Both the position numbers and the translations under genes were made by a program. Of a stretch of 64,000 bases of DNA, positions 33,671 to 43,351 are shown piece after piece (within the stretch, counting starts at the first letter, position 1; each line of letters opens with the position of its first letter). Source of the stretch: Pedobacter cryotolerans (GTDB taxonomy: Bacteria; Bacteroidota; Bacteroidia; Sphingobacteriales; Sphingobacteriaceae); contig NZ_SWBO01000006.1 in the NCBI RefSeq assembly GCF_005116475.1, positions 171,475 to 235,474 on the forward strand, read 5' to 3'. The notes beneath the pieces were generated by a model that saw only the letters and a list, made by a program, of their open reading frames with translations, was not told the DNA's origin and did no database searches.

Positions 33671-35142
33671 TATTTTCTATTGTTTTTCACATCCGTGGAT
33701 AAAATTTCTTTGTTCTTATTACCCCAATTTGTGTGGATATAATTGATGATTTTCGCCACTTCTTCGTCTTTCAAAAACTTAAAAGAAGGCATTTGCTCGC
33801 CTGCACCATTTAAAACCAGCGAGATTAAATCGGCAGATTTGCCATTTACTTTTTTAGAGCTAGCCAAAGCTGGAAACACGTTTGGCACGCCTTTTCCATC
33901 AGCTTTATGGCATGATGCACAATATTGTTCGTACAATAATTTACCATCTTTTACTTCTTCAACACCAGTTGATTTAATTGCTCTTAATACGTTTTCTACT
34001 GGTTTTTCAGCAATGCTGATTTTTAATATTTTATCATCTTCAGGTAATGGGAAACCTGGCGATGGATTCCAATCTTGGTTACTGGTGCTGATGTAAATTT
34101 CGCCTTTTGGCCCAACAGCTACGTCACGTAAACGACCATAATGTTCTTTCAGAAAAATCTCTTCACTTAAAACCTTACGCCCATCTTCCGTTAATTTTAA
34201 AACCCTTAAACTTTTTGTTTTTAATGTGGTAAGGAGTAAACTATTTCGCCATTCGGCAATTTTACCGTAGCCATAAAAAGCTATCCCGGCAGGCGCAATA
34301 ACTGGTGTCCACGATTGGATGGGTTCTACTGTTTGATGTTTTTGGGCAAATAATTTATCGGCAGGCAAATCATGTTTACCCTCAATGTTTGGCCAGCCAT
34401 AATTTTTACCCTTTTCAATTAAATTTACCTCGTCTTCAATCGCATCGCCATGTTCTGATGTGTAAATTAAACCATTATCGCCTATGGTAATGCCTTGCAT
34501 GTTTCTAAAACCATTGGCAAAAACATAACTGTTTGGGTAAGGATTATCTTTTGGAACGGATCCGTCAACATTGAGCCTTAAAATTTTACCGTTTAAACTT
34601 TTTAAGTTTTGCGCATTTTCTTTTACGTAAGCATCGCCAGTTGCCCAAAGTAATTTTCCGCCTTTATCAAATGCTAAACGAGAACCATTGTGAGCCGTAA
34701 AACCATCAATAACCAATAATATTTTTTTGTTGATTAACGTATCGTTTTTATACTCGTACCTCACCAAATGGTTGCTAATTAAACTGTCTATTTTTACCGT
34801 ATAATTTACAAAAACGTAAGGGTTATTTTTAAAATCTGGGTGAACAACTAATCCCAATAATCCGGCAGTACGTTTATGCCAAACATCGGTTATGGTTAAT
34901 AATTTCTTTTGTTCTCCTGTTTGCAAGTCAATTTTAGATACAACGCCTCTTTGCTCGGCAAACCATAAAGATTTATCATCGGCATAAGCAATATCCCAAG
35001 GCACATCTAAGTTTTTAGCTAAAACTTCAACATTTAATGTTGTGTTCTCTAATTGAATATAATCTATAATGGGTAGCTCTTTTCCCTGCTTGCAAGAGCA
35101 AAAAACCACAGCCATACAAAAAATTAACAGGTAATTTTTCAT
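33670..35142 (-). CDS. PQQ-dependent sugar dehydrogenase fused to cytochrome c
   Basis: 490-residue lipoprotein (signal ends VVFCSCKQG, Cys17 or so). The body (about 35-390) is a glucose/sorbosone dehydrogenase-type six-bladed propeller: DVPWDIAYADDKSLWFAEQ, GLLGLVVHPDF and NGKILRLNVDG. The C-terminal part holds one class-I cytochrome c site, CASCHKADGKG (CxxCH near 406), with Met ligand probably in GEQMPSF. Oxidises an aldose at the periplasm with electrons going through the fused heme. 2 bp after the BNR gene. Confidence 0.9.
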   Translation of the reverse strand: MKNYLLIFCMAVVFCSCKQGKELPIIDYIQLENTTLNVEVLAKNLDVPWDIAYADDKSLWFAEQRGVVSKIDLQTGEQKKLLTITDVWHKRTAGLLGLVVHPDFKNNPYVFVNYTVKIDSLISNHLVRYEYKNDTLINKKILLVIDGFTAHNGSRLAFDKGGKLLWATGDAYVKENAQNLKSLNGKILRLNVDGSVPKDNPYPNSYVFANGFRNMQGITIGDNGLIYTSEHGDAIEDEVNLIEKGKNYGWPNIEGKHDLPADKLFAQKHQTVEPIQSWTPVIAPAGIAFYGYGKIAEWRNSLLLTTLKTKSLRVLKLTEDGRKVLSEEIFLKEHYGRLRDVAVGPKGEIYISTSNQDWNPSPGFPLPEDDKILKISIAEKPVENVLRAIKSTGVEEVKDGKLLYEQYCASCHKADGKGVPNVFPALASSKKVNGKSADLISLVLNGAGEQMPSFKFLKDEEVAKIINYIHTNWGNKNKEILSTDVKNNRK

Positions 35143-35144
35143 AA

Positions 35145-36602
35145 CTATTTCTTCACTTTTATCAAGATTGGTTTAGCAAAATCTGCATCTATTTGTGTGG
35201 GTAATTGATAAACATTTCCTTTCCTATCTGAAAAATACAGCCTGCTTTTTGAGAATTTTCTGCCATCGCCATCGGCCCAAAAAGCATAAAAATCTGGATG
35301 CACATTTACCGGCCTACGAGCATAAGAATGGTTAAATTCGCTATTGGCTGTCATGGCTTTACTTTTCCAAGTTTTACCTTGGTTCTTGCTCGTCCACAAA
35401 ACCATTTCGCCACCGGTATTAAAAGCTTGCGGGCCAGTTGTAGTAGGCCCAACTACTTGCCAAACTCCTTTTTCATCAATGTAAAGCGAACCCATATCGT
35501 AATTATTACCAGAATTGGTAAGGGGTAAAATTTCCCAATCGGCACCAGTAAACCTAGCCGTGTACCAAGTTCTAGGGCCGTTTTCTGGGCCAGCTTCGTA
35601 ACCTTTGCTGGTTAAATAAAGGATAACGGGATTTCCTTTCGCATCATAAGCCAAATCGTTGATGTAAACATTTAAGCCAAGCGAATGATAATCTTTTACC
35701 AAAGCAACATTCGAGACATCTTTAAGTGGTAGATTTAGTTCATCGCCTTTGGCAGATTGCCAAGTTTTGCCAAAATTTTGAGTTTGGATATAGTATAAAT
35801 TTGAGCGAAAATTTAATCCATTTTGCCCTACGGTGACCGGATGATAATTAAATGCACTGCCTAATTTATTGTTAAACTGACCGCTGGTTTGGTAATGTCC
35901 TTCTTCTATTGTGGCTAAGTCTTTCCAGTCAGAATAACTTACACCATCTTTACTGGTCATGTAGCTAATGGTACGCCTTGGTTTTGAGGGTTGGTTGGCA
36001 ATTACCTGACGATCGTAATGCGTAAAAAGATTGATGAACCCATTTTCTGGTTGATACCAACTTTGTAAATAAGAAAAATTATTCATCGGTACTACCTTAC
36101 CATTTTCTATTTTGGTAGTTTGAATTTGTTCAAATTTGCTGATATCATAAGGTAGCAAACTTTTGTGTACATAAGATGGCCCGTTTGTACCATGTGCAGT
36201 AGAAAATATCCAGATGTAACCCTCTTTATCAATATTCATTACCGGATTATCATGCGCATTGTTGGTTTTTTTATCTAAAACTACGGTTGGTTTTGGAACC
36301 ATTTTAGTTTTGTGATCGAAATAAGAAACGCTATGCAACAATGTTTTTCCGCTTATATCTGTACCGCCATAGCAAAAAAAAGTTTTGTTTACTTTGGCCA
36401 CATAAATAGAAAATGGATAGTGGTTAGCGGGATAAGTGCCTAAACCACCACTATATTTGTATACATATTCGTCTTTAGAAGGTTCGTTGCTATACCAAAT
36501 AGAACGATAGCCAGTATCTTTGATATTAAGTGTTTGAACTTGAGCCCAAGAAAATTGAAAGCACAAAACAAAGGCCGTTAAATGGAAAAGGGATTTTTTC
36601 AT
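35145..36602 (-). CDS. BNR-repeat propeller protein, candidate polysaccharide lyase or rhamnosidase
   Basis: 485 residues with signal peptide (about 1-20, ending FSWAQ). Several BNR/Asp-box-like stretches (FGKTWQSAKG, NQGKTWKSKA) indicate a sialidase-like propeller of the BNR_4 type. Known relatives of this fold include ulvan lyases (PL24/PL25) and GH145/PL42 rhamnose-glucuronate enzymes; histidines at NNAHDNP and STAHGTNG are candidate catalytic residues. A uronyl hydrolase (GH88) is in the same locus, which fits a lyase. Directly 2 bp before the sugar dehydrogenase and 273 bp from SusD. Precise activity open. Confidence 0.68.
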   Translation of the reverse strand: MKKSLFHLTAFVLCFQFSWAQVQTLNIKDTGYRSIWYSNEPSKDEYVYKYSGGLGTYPANHYPFSIYVAKVNKTFFCYGGTDISGKTLLHSVSYFDHKTKMVPKPTVVLDKKTNNAHDNPVMNIDKEGYIWIFSTAHGTNGPSYVHKSLLPYDISKFEQIQTTKIENGKVVPMNNFSYLQSWYQPENGFINLFTHYDRQVIANQPSKPRRTISYMTSKDGVSYSDWKDLATIEEGHYQTSGQFNNKLGSAFNYHPVTVGQNGLNFRSNLYYIQTQNFGKTWQSAKGDELNLPLKDVSNVALVKDYHSLGLNVYINDLAYDAKGNPVILYLTSKGYEAGPENGPRTWYTARFTGADWEILPLTNSGNNYDMGSLYIDEKGVWQVVGPTTTGPQAFNTGGEMVLWTSKNQGKTWKSKAMTANSEFNHSYARRPVNVHPDFYAFWADGDGRKFSKSRLYFSDRKGNVYQLPTQIDADFAKPILIKVKK

Positions 36603-36698
36603 TTAGGTTAGGTTTAGGAGAAGAATTTTGTTTGATAAACTAAGTCCGATTACTATTATTTCAAATTAACTTTTTAATACCCCTACTATTAGTAAGGT

Positions 36699-36764
36699 CG
36701 TCATGCTGAATTTATTTCAGCATCTGTTTAGCATGAAAGACCCTGAAATAAATTCAGGGTGACG
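36699..36764. repeat. inverted repeat CGTCATGCTGAATTTATTTC
   Basis: 22-bp imperfect arms (36699-36720 and 36743-36764); typical Bacteroidota dispersed palindrome containing CCTGAAATAAATTCAGGGTGA. Lies between SusD and the BNR gene. Confidence 0.75.
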
Positions 36765-36834
36765 AACGACATAACCCAAAACGTAGTTTAAACCTTAAAA
36801 ATCAATATTTAACTATCGATCTCAGGTTGATAAA

Positions 36835-36864
36835 GTTCATCCCAATTTGTAAACTGGGATGAAC
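36835..36864 (-). terminator. hairpin after SusD (attenuator or weak terminator)
   Basis: Perfect 10-bp stem GTTCATCCCA/TGGGATGAAC (36835-36844 with 36855-36864), 11 bp after the SusD stop. The T run behind it is poor, so it may limit read-through into the downstream enzymes instead of fully ending transcription. Confidence 0.55.
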
Positions 36865-36875
36865 ATTACAATCAA

Positions 36876-38345
36876 TTAGTTGGTATAGCCAGGGTTTTGT
36901 TTGATCAAAGCTGGGTTAATATCGATTTGACTTTGAGGAATTGGGAATAACACATGGTGAGATTGAATACCTTTACCGGCCATAACGGTTACAGCCCTAT
37001 CGGTGCGAATTAAATCAAACCATCTGTGTCCTTCGAAAGCTAATTCAACTCGTCTTTCTTGCTCAATGGCTAATCTAAATGCAGCCTGATTAACAATTCT
37101 AAGTGCCAAATTAGCATTATTGCTTGTTTTGATTAATAAACCAGCTCTTAGTCTAACTTGGTTTAAATAAGTGAAAGCTGGTCCATCTGCAACGTAACCT
37201 TGCTCATTTAAGGCTTCCGCGTACATCAACAGCACATCAGCATATCTTAAAACAATCCAATTGTTGTCGCTATCTAAGTTAGCTGCTGGCACACCTAAAT
37301 ACTTAACAATATAATTGTGTTGTACTGTGTTTGCACCAAGCACATAACTGTTTCTCATTGATGCCGCTTTTCTAGCATCGTTAGCTTCATACGCATTGCT
37401 CATATCGGCTGTTGGTATGTTTTGCCCCAGTGGATTACCAATAGAAACAACCGCAGTACCTGAACCTATAGGTGCAAACTGATTGGTATATGGACTTCCC
37501 TCGCCAGCAGAACCTTTTTTAAATTGAACTTCGAAAATTGATTCTCTGTTATTTTCATTAGCAATACCGAACACACCTGCATAAGTTGGCAATAATTGGT
37601 ATTTATTTAAACCAACATTATCGATTACTTTTTTAAGTTGTGGTGCTGCTAAATCCCATCTTTTTTGAGTAAGATAAACTTTGCCAAGTAATGCTGCTGC
37701 AGCGCCTTTTGTTGCTCTACCAATATCAGCACCAGTAAATTCGTGAGGTAAAACAGCTTCTGCATCAGCCAAATCAGTTACAATTTGAGCATAAACTTCT
37801 GCTGATGGATTTCTACTATACGTATAACCTTCTTGCGGATTGTTAATCACTTTTGTAACCAAAGGCACATCGCCAAAAATGCGAACTAAATTAAAGTACA
37901 TTAAGCCTCTTAAAAATTTAGCTTCAGCGGTATATCTTGCTTTTAAACCCGCATCCATATTAACTGCTTCTATTTTTTCGATTACAATGTTTACCGATTG
38001 AATAGCTTGATAATGCCCAGCCCATGTAGTACTACTAATAGAAGTAGTGGCTAAATTTTGGAAATTATCTACCGCCACTAAATCAGAACCTGCATTTGGA
38101 TTAGTAATTTCTGTGTTATCAGAACGCATATCGCCAATAACGTGCATAGAAGAATAGTATAAACCTCCAGTTTGCAAGCCAGCATAGGCTGCAGAAAGGG
38201 CATTCTTCATATCGTCGGCTGTTTTATAAAAGTTGTTCCCATTCATTTGAGATATAGGAGCACGATCTAAAAAGTCTTTTGTACAACTACTGGCAGAAAG
38301 TAAAATTATTACGCCTGCAGTAAAAATTGTTTTTATATTTTTCAT
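36876..38345 (-). CDS. susD: SusD/RagB-family glycan-binding lipoprotein
   Basis: 489 residues from ATG 38345 (lipoprotein signal MKNIKTIFTAGVIILLSASSC; the frame extends to 38366). SusD features: DRAPISQMNGNNFY, helical tetratricopeptide-like repeats, YLNQVRLRAGL, and the C-terminal EQERRVELAFEGHRWFDLIRTDRA block. Surface-exposed partner of SusC, capping the outer-membrane transporter and binding oligosaccharides. 52 bp after the SusC stop. The symbol is generic, not evidence for starch. Confidence 0.94.
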   Translation of the reverse strand: MKNIKTIFTAGVIILLSASSCTKDFLDRAPISQMNGNNFYKTADDMKNALSAAYAGLQTGGLYYSSMHVIGDMRSDNTEITNPNAGSDLVAVDNFQNLATTSISSTTWAGHYQAIQSVNIVIEKIEAVNMDAGLKARYTAEAKFLRGLMYFNLVRIFGDVPLVTKVINNPQEGYTYSRNPSAEVYAQIVTDLADAEAVLPHEFTGADIGRATKGAAAALLGKVYLTQKRWDLAAPQLKKVIDNVGLNKYQLLPTYAGVFGIANENNRESIFEVQFKKGSAGEGSPYTNQFAPIGSGTAVVSIGNPLGQNIPTADMSNAYEANDARKAASMRNSYVLGANTVQHNYIVKYLGVPAANLDSDNNWIVLRYADVLLMYAEALNEQGYVADGPAFTYLNQVRLRAGLLIKTSNNANLALRIVNQAAFRLAIEQERRVELAFEGHRWFDLIRTDRAVTVMAGKGIQSHHVLFPIPQSQIDINPALIKQNPGYTN

Positions 38346-38418
38346 CTCTAAATATTTTGTTTTCAACTGAAATAAGGCTTTCCCGATAAATGGGATGCTT
38401 TCTTTTCAATTGTTATAA

Positions 38419-41400
38419 TTAAAATCCAAAATTTAAACCAAACATAAATGTGCGTGCTAATGGATAACCACCAGAATCTACACCCGGCATTAATGGGTTA
38501 GCTCCTTCTACACTTACCTCAGGATTATAACCTTCGTATTTGGTAAAAGTGTAAGCGTTTTGCACAGTAAAACTTAATCTCGCGTTAGCAACTTTTAAAG
38601 ATTTAGCAATTGAGGCTGGCAAGTTGTAACCCAATGTAATGTTTCTAATTCTTAAGAAAGATCCATCTTCTACAAAATCAGAAGAAGCATTGTTGATTAC
38701 AGAAGCGATACCTAAAGCATTAAAATTTCTATCAATTTGCGGACTTACGCCATCACCACGGTCGCTTTCAGATTTCCATCCGTTTGCAGTACTTTTTAAT
38801 ACGTTGTAAGAACCAGCATAGTTACCATAAAATCTTCGAGCTGCATTTAATACTTCAAATCCGTGAACGCCTTGTAAGGTAAAAGCAAAATCGAAACCTT
38901 TGTAAGCGAAGCTGTTAGTCATACCATAGGTAAAATCTGGAAATGGACTTCCGATATTTGTTCTATCATCTGCAGTAATCACACCATCGCCATTTGTATC
39001 AGCAAATTTTAACTGACCAGGTTTAGAAAACGCAGTTCCGTTCGCATTTCTAATAATCGGTTGTGTATCAATTTCATTTTGATTTTGATAAACACCAACA
39101 ACTTTATAACCATAGAATGAACCAGGTGCTGAGCCAATTTCTGTTACGTGAGTATTACCAGCAGCAAACGTGATTTGTCTGGCTAAAATACGAGAACCAT
39201 CAGGCCCTAAAGCTAAAACCTTAATGTTGTTGGTAGAGAAATTTAAATCTGTAGTCCATTTAAACTCTTTTACCAAGTTTCTGCTCGTTACTGTAAATTC
39301 AAAACCTTTGTTTTCAATTTTACCAATATTTTGTAAAGCATTGGTATATCCTGTTAAGGTTGGCACCGGAACATTTAACAATAAATCAGAAGTTTTTTTG
39401 TTGTAATAATCAACAGACATGGCTATTCTGTTTTGTAACAGACCAAATTCCAAACCAATGTCTAACTGTTCATTTTTCTCCCAACTTAATAAGGTGTTAC
39501 CGATATTTGCTAACCTAATACCATTGTTAACCGAACCTCCGCTAGCACCAAAAATGTAATTATCTGCTGATGTTAAACCAATAGCTCCGTAATTACTGAT
39601 GAAATTATTTCCGGTAATACCGAAACTTGTTCTAATTTTTAAATCTGATATCCAATTTACATCTTTCATGAAGTTCTCTTCAGAAACTCTCCATGCCAAT
39701 GAAACTGAAGGAAAAACACCATACCTATTATCAATTCCGAAACGGGATGAACCATCAGTTCTAAAAGTTGCGGTTAATAAATATTTATTATCATAACTAT
39801 AATTTAAACGAGCTAGATAAGATATCAATGCCCATTCCTCTTTTATTGAAGTAGCATTGGTAATTGCACCTGCAGCACTGATGGTTTTAATTTGATCGTT
39901 CGGAAAGCTTGTAGCATTGATATTATTTAGTGCTGAGTTTTCTTTCTGAATGGTATATCCCAAGAGGGCATCAAAAGCATGTTTATTTATTTTTTTGTTA
40001 TAATTTAACGTGAACTCGGTTAACCAATTTCTGCTTTCTAGGGTATTATTGTTAGCTGTTGCCAATTTAGTGTCATTAACACTATTTGGGTTAATTACCG
40101 AAGGATTGAAAATTTCTTCTCTAAAATTTCTGATATCAGCACCTACTAAAGCCTTAAATTTTAATTCTTTCAGTATGCTAAGTTCTGCAAAAGCAGTTCC
40201 CAACAACCTCATGTTACCTTGTTGATGAAAATATTCTCTCGCTATTTTAACTGGATTATCTACCTCACTTGTACCAATACCTTGACCAGTAATTTTTGTA
40301 TAACTACCATCTGCATTGTAAGGACTTAAGTTAGGATTTGCAGTTAAAGCTGATTGAATAATGCCACCACCTTGCCAGTTTCCTTCGGCCAAACTTTGGT
40401 TTGAGAAATTATATGAAGGAGTAATGTTTGCACCAACTTTAACAATTTTGTTTACCTGCGATTCTACATTGGCACGGAACGAGTAGCGTTTTAAGTCAGA
40501 ACCTAAAACAATACCTTGTTGCGTTAAATATCCGCCAGAAATAAAATACTTAGTATTTTCATTGCCACCAGAAAAATTAATTTGGTAGTTGCTCATTGGA
40601 GCAGTTCTGAAAATTTCATCTTGCCAGTTGGTACCTTCGCCTAAAGCATCTGGATTACTTAATGATGCCGGCAATAAATACATTACGTTGTTTAACCTTG
40701 CAGAGTTTGGATCTGAAGCAGAACGACCAGGAGCTGAATTAACCCAGGCATTATTTCTAGCTTCATTCATGTATATGGCAAATTCTCTAGCATTTAAAAC
40801 ATCTAAAGTTCGCTCTACTTGTTGTACACCTGTATTTAAGCTAAAATCTATTTTAGAGGCTCCCGATTTACCTGTTTTAGTAGTGATAATTACCACACCG
40901 TTTGACCCTCTTGAACCATAAATAGCTGTTGCAGAAGCGTCTTTTAAAACTTGAATGCTTTCAATATCAGCAGGATTGATTGTAGCTAAGGGGTTATTTC
41001 TTTGGTTATAATCGTTAGTTACCGGAAATCCATCTACTACATATAGTGGCTCATTACCAGCAGATAACGATCCAGCTCCACGTACTCTAACCGTTGCACC
41101 ACCACCAGGAGCGCCCGTTGCTTGCGTAACCTGTACACCTGCCATTTGACCCGCCATTGCTTGATCTAAACTTACAATAGGTTGATCTTTAATTTGCTTA
41201 GCACCGATAGAACTAATAGAACCTGTAACATCTTTTTTCTGCACTGTACCGTAACCAATTGCTACAACAGCATCTAAAGTTTGACTGTCTTCTTTTAGCG
41301 TAACCGTAATATTTGTTCTGCCACCAACAGTTACTTCTGTGTTTACAAAGCCTGTATAACTAACTACTAAAATTGCATTATCTGGCAAATCAGCTATGCT

Positions 41401-41901
41401 GAAATTACCATTTCCATCTGTCATTACACCTTTAGTGCTATTTTTTAGCCTAACGCTTGCACCAATTAATGGCAAACCAGCTTGATCTACTACTTTACCT
41501 TTTACATCTATTGGTAAAGCCACTTGTTCATTTTTAACAGGTGCTTTAGTTACCACGATGGTTTTTTTGTCTATCGTGTAGGTAAATAACTGATCTTTGA
41601 AACTTTCTTTCAACGCTTTTTCTAAGCTTACACCCTTTAAATTTAGTGTTACTGGTTTTGCGTCTTTAATTTCGTTGTATTTGTAAAAAAAGAAATATCC
41701 ACTTTGCTCGCCAATTTGAGTGAGCGCCTTTTCTAAAGGGATATTTTTACCAATGAGGTTAATGTTTTGCGAAAAGCTTTTAGCGCTAATCTGCAAACAG
41801 CCAACAATCATAAAAATTACTGTGAGTTTCATAGCTCTTAACAGTTTTGGGTGGATTTGCACAGCAAAATGCTGCATTTTTCCATAAAAATTTAATTGCA
41901 T
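38419..41901 (-). CDS. susC: SusC/RagA-family TonB-dependent transporter with STN domain
   Basis: 1160 residues. The order is signal (about 24-45), STN domain (about 47-118), carboxypeptidase-like beta domain (about 128-215, DVKGKVVDQAGLPLIGASV), plug (about 222-345, MAGVQVTQATGAPGGG and YVVDGFPV), and barrel ending MFGLNFGF. The STN domain contacts FecR-type anti-sigma factors, and a FecR/sigma pair lies immediately upstream, so uptake and gene induction are likely coupled. Imports an oligosaccharide with SusD. An outer-membrane protein. Confidence 0.95.
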   Translation of the reverse strand: MQLNFYGKMQHFAVQIHPKLLRAMKLTVIFMIVGCLQISAKSFSQNINLIGKNIPLEKALTQIGEQSGYFFFYKYNEIKDAKPVTLNLKGVSLEKALKESFKDQLFTYTIDKKTIVVTKAPVKNEQVALPIDVKGKVVDQAGLPLIGASVRLKNSTKGVMTDGNGNFSIADLPDNAILVVSYTGFVNTEVTVGGRTNITVTLKEDSQTLDAVVAIGYGTVQKKDVTGSISSIGAKQIKDQPIVSLDQAMAGQMAGVQVTQATGAPGGGATVRVRGAGSLSAGNEPLYVVDGFPVTNDYNQRNNPLATINPADIESIQVLKDASATAIYGSRGSNGVVIITTKTGKSGASKIDFSLNTGVQQVERTLDVLNAREFAIYMNEARNNAWVNSAPGRSASDPNSARLNNVMYLLPASLSNPDALGEGTNWQDEIFRTAPMSNYQINFSGGNENTKYFISGGYLTQQGIVLGSDLKRYSFRANVESQVNKIVKVGANITPSYNFSNQSLAEGNWQGGGIIQSALTANPNLSPYNADGSYTKITGQGIGTSEVDNPVKIAREYFHQQGNMRLLGTAFAELSILKELKFKALVGADIRNFREEIFNPSVINPNSVNDTKLATANNNTLESRNWLTEFTLNYNKKINKHAFDALLGYTIQKENSALNNINATSFPNDQIKTISAAGAITNATSIKEEWALISYLARLNYSYDNKYLLTATFRTDGSSRFGIDNRYGVFPSVSLAWRVSEENFMKDVNWISDLKIRTSFGITGNNFISNYGAIGLTSADNYIFGASGGSVNNGIRLANIGNTLLSWEKNEQLDIGLEFGLLQNRIAMSVDYYNKKTSDLLLNVPVPTLTGYTNALQNIGKIENKGFEFTVTSRNLVKEFKWTTDLNFSTNNIKVLALGPDGSRILARQITFAAGNTHVTEIGSAPGSFYGYKVVGVYQNQNEIDTQPIIRNANGTAFSKPGQLKFADTNGDGVITADDRTNIGSPFPDFTYGMTNSFAYKGFDFAFTLQGVHGFEVLNAARRFYGNYAGSYNVLKSTANGWKSESDRGDGVSPQIDRNFNALGIASVINNASSDFVEDGSFLRIRNITLGYNLPASIAKSLKVANARLSFTVQNAYTFTKYEGYNPEVSVEGANPLMPGVDSGGYPLARTFMFGLNFGF

Positions 41902-41987
41902 ACTTTTGTTAAGTTTGGTTGAACTGATAAAAATGACTAACGATTTTTTTTCTCTAACGCCAAATAAATTTCCTTAACGGGATAAAG

Positions 41988-42011
41988 CCGGTTGTGTTGG
42001 TAGCACACCGG
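41988..42011 (-). terminator. possible hairpin between FecR and SusC
   Basis: CCGGTTGTG pairs with CACACCGG with one bulge in the 196-bp gap after the FecR stop. Without a strong T run; uncertain. Confidence 0.35.
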
Positions 42012-42097
42012 TTTTATTATTTATGGATTAGAATGGAGGGATTGTAATTATGTCTTCATATGTTCTAAGGGGTTTAGGTTTATATATTTGGTTTTGT

Positions 42098-43273
42098 TCA
42101 ATTAGATATAATGATGGTTCTGCCTTTTATAGCAACATTAATTTTACTGCGCTCTAAAATACTCAGCACTTCTTCTACGTGTTCGCTCCTGTTAATTTTA
42201 CCTACAAAAAGGTCTTTGTTCATTTCTCCTTTAAATTCAACATCTACATTGTACCATCTCGAAACTTGTCGCATAATGGTTTGTATATCTGCTTTATTAA
42301 ATTTAAAATAGCCATTTTTCCAAGCGATGGCCTCATCTTCATCAGCTATTGCTACCAAAATTTGAGACTGATTTGCATTAACTGTAGCTTGCTGACCAGG
42401 TTTTAATATTTTTGAAGTGGCTGTTTGCACCTTGCCATTGGCAATTTTGCTCACGCTAACACTTCCTTCGAGCAAAGTGGTTTTATCAGCGGCTTCATCA
42501 TCGTAAGTATTCACATTAAAATGAGTTCCTAATACTTCTATGATTTGATTTTTAGATTTTACTTTAAAAGGTTTGTTCGCATTTTTAGCAACTTCGAAGT
42601 AAGCTTCACCAACAATTTCTACCTTACGCTCGGCACCTTTAAATTGTGTAGGAAAAGTAATTGATGATGCTGCATTTAACCAAACCTTGGTACCATCAAC
42701 TAAAATTAATTGGTATTGACCACCTCTTGGTGTACTGATGGTGTTGATACCAGCAGGCGCATTTGCTTTGATTTGATACTGCAACTGTCCATCTTTATTT
42801 TTGGTAATGATAACTCCAGATTGACTAGCCAAAACACCATTTTCTTTATCATTTAAAGAAATCTGATTGCCGTTTGCCAAGGTAAGCACTGCATTGTTAC
42901 TGCCCGGAACAATGGTATTTTTTACAGGTTTAGGATTGGCAATTACTATTTGTTCTTTGGGGCTTTCATTATTAAAGAATAATATGGTTAAGCTACTTAT
43001 CAATACCAAAACCGCAGCAATTGCCAGCCATTTATATTTTACAAAAAGTGGTAATGATTTTATTTCTTCTTGGGCTAAAACTGATATTTGAGATTTAATT
43101 TCTTCAGCTATTTCATTTTTGAGCACATTTTTTTGTGTGCTATTTATCTGTGCAAATCCATCCTCTTCTTGATCAAAAAGATCATAATAAGCATTTAAAA
43201 AAGCAATTTCTTCGGCATTTGCCAAACCAGCATTATATTTTTCGAGAAGTTGTAAAAACTCTATTTTATCCAT
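42098..43273 (-). CDS. FecR-family anti-sigma factor
   Basis: 391 residues from ATG 43273 (frame to 43288). N-terminal cytoplasmic part (about 1-75) binds the sigma factor; one membrane helix (WLAIAAVLVLISSLTILFF, about 83-101) and a periplasmic FecR domain (TPRGGQYQLILVDGTKVWLNAASS near 178-201). A C-terminal secretin/TonB-like segment (YNVDVEFKGEM) binds the STN domain. 78 bp after the sigma gene. Releases the sigma factor when SusC signals ligand. Confidence 0.93.
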   Translation of the reverse strand: MDKIEFLQLLEKYNAGLANAEEIAFLNAYYDLFDQEEDGFAQINSTQKNVLKNEIAEEIKSQISVLAQEEIKSLPLFVKYKWLAIAAVLVLISSLTILFFNNESPKEQIVIANPKPVKNTIVPGSNNAVLTLANGNQISLNDKENGVLASQSGVIITKNKDGQLQYQIKANAPAGINTISTPRGGQYQLILVDGTKVWLNAASSITFPTQFKGAERKVEIVGEAYFEVAKNANKPFKVKSKNQIIEVLGTHFNVNTYDDEAADKTTLLEGSVSVSKIANGKVQTATSKILKPGQQATVNANQSQILVAIADEDEAIAWKNGYFKFNKADIQTIMRQVSRWYNVDVEFKGEMNKDLFVGKINRSEHVEEVLSILERSKINVAIKGRTIIISN

Positions 43274-43351
43274 TACAAATTTCGGCATAAGTATGCCATT
43301 AATAGATAGAGCTATAACTCTCAGAAACTCCCACGAGAAAATAAAATATTT

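Noticed and set aside
38419..41901. Starch specificity from the SusC/SusD names
   Set aside because: No GH13 or GH97 in the locus; names only denote the family.
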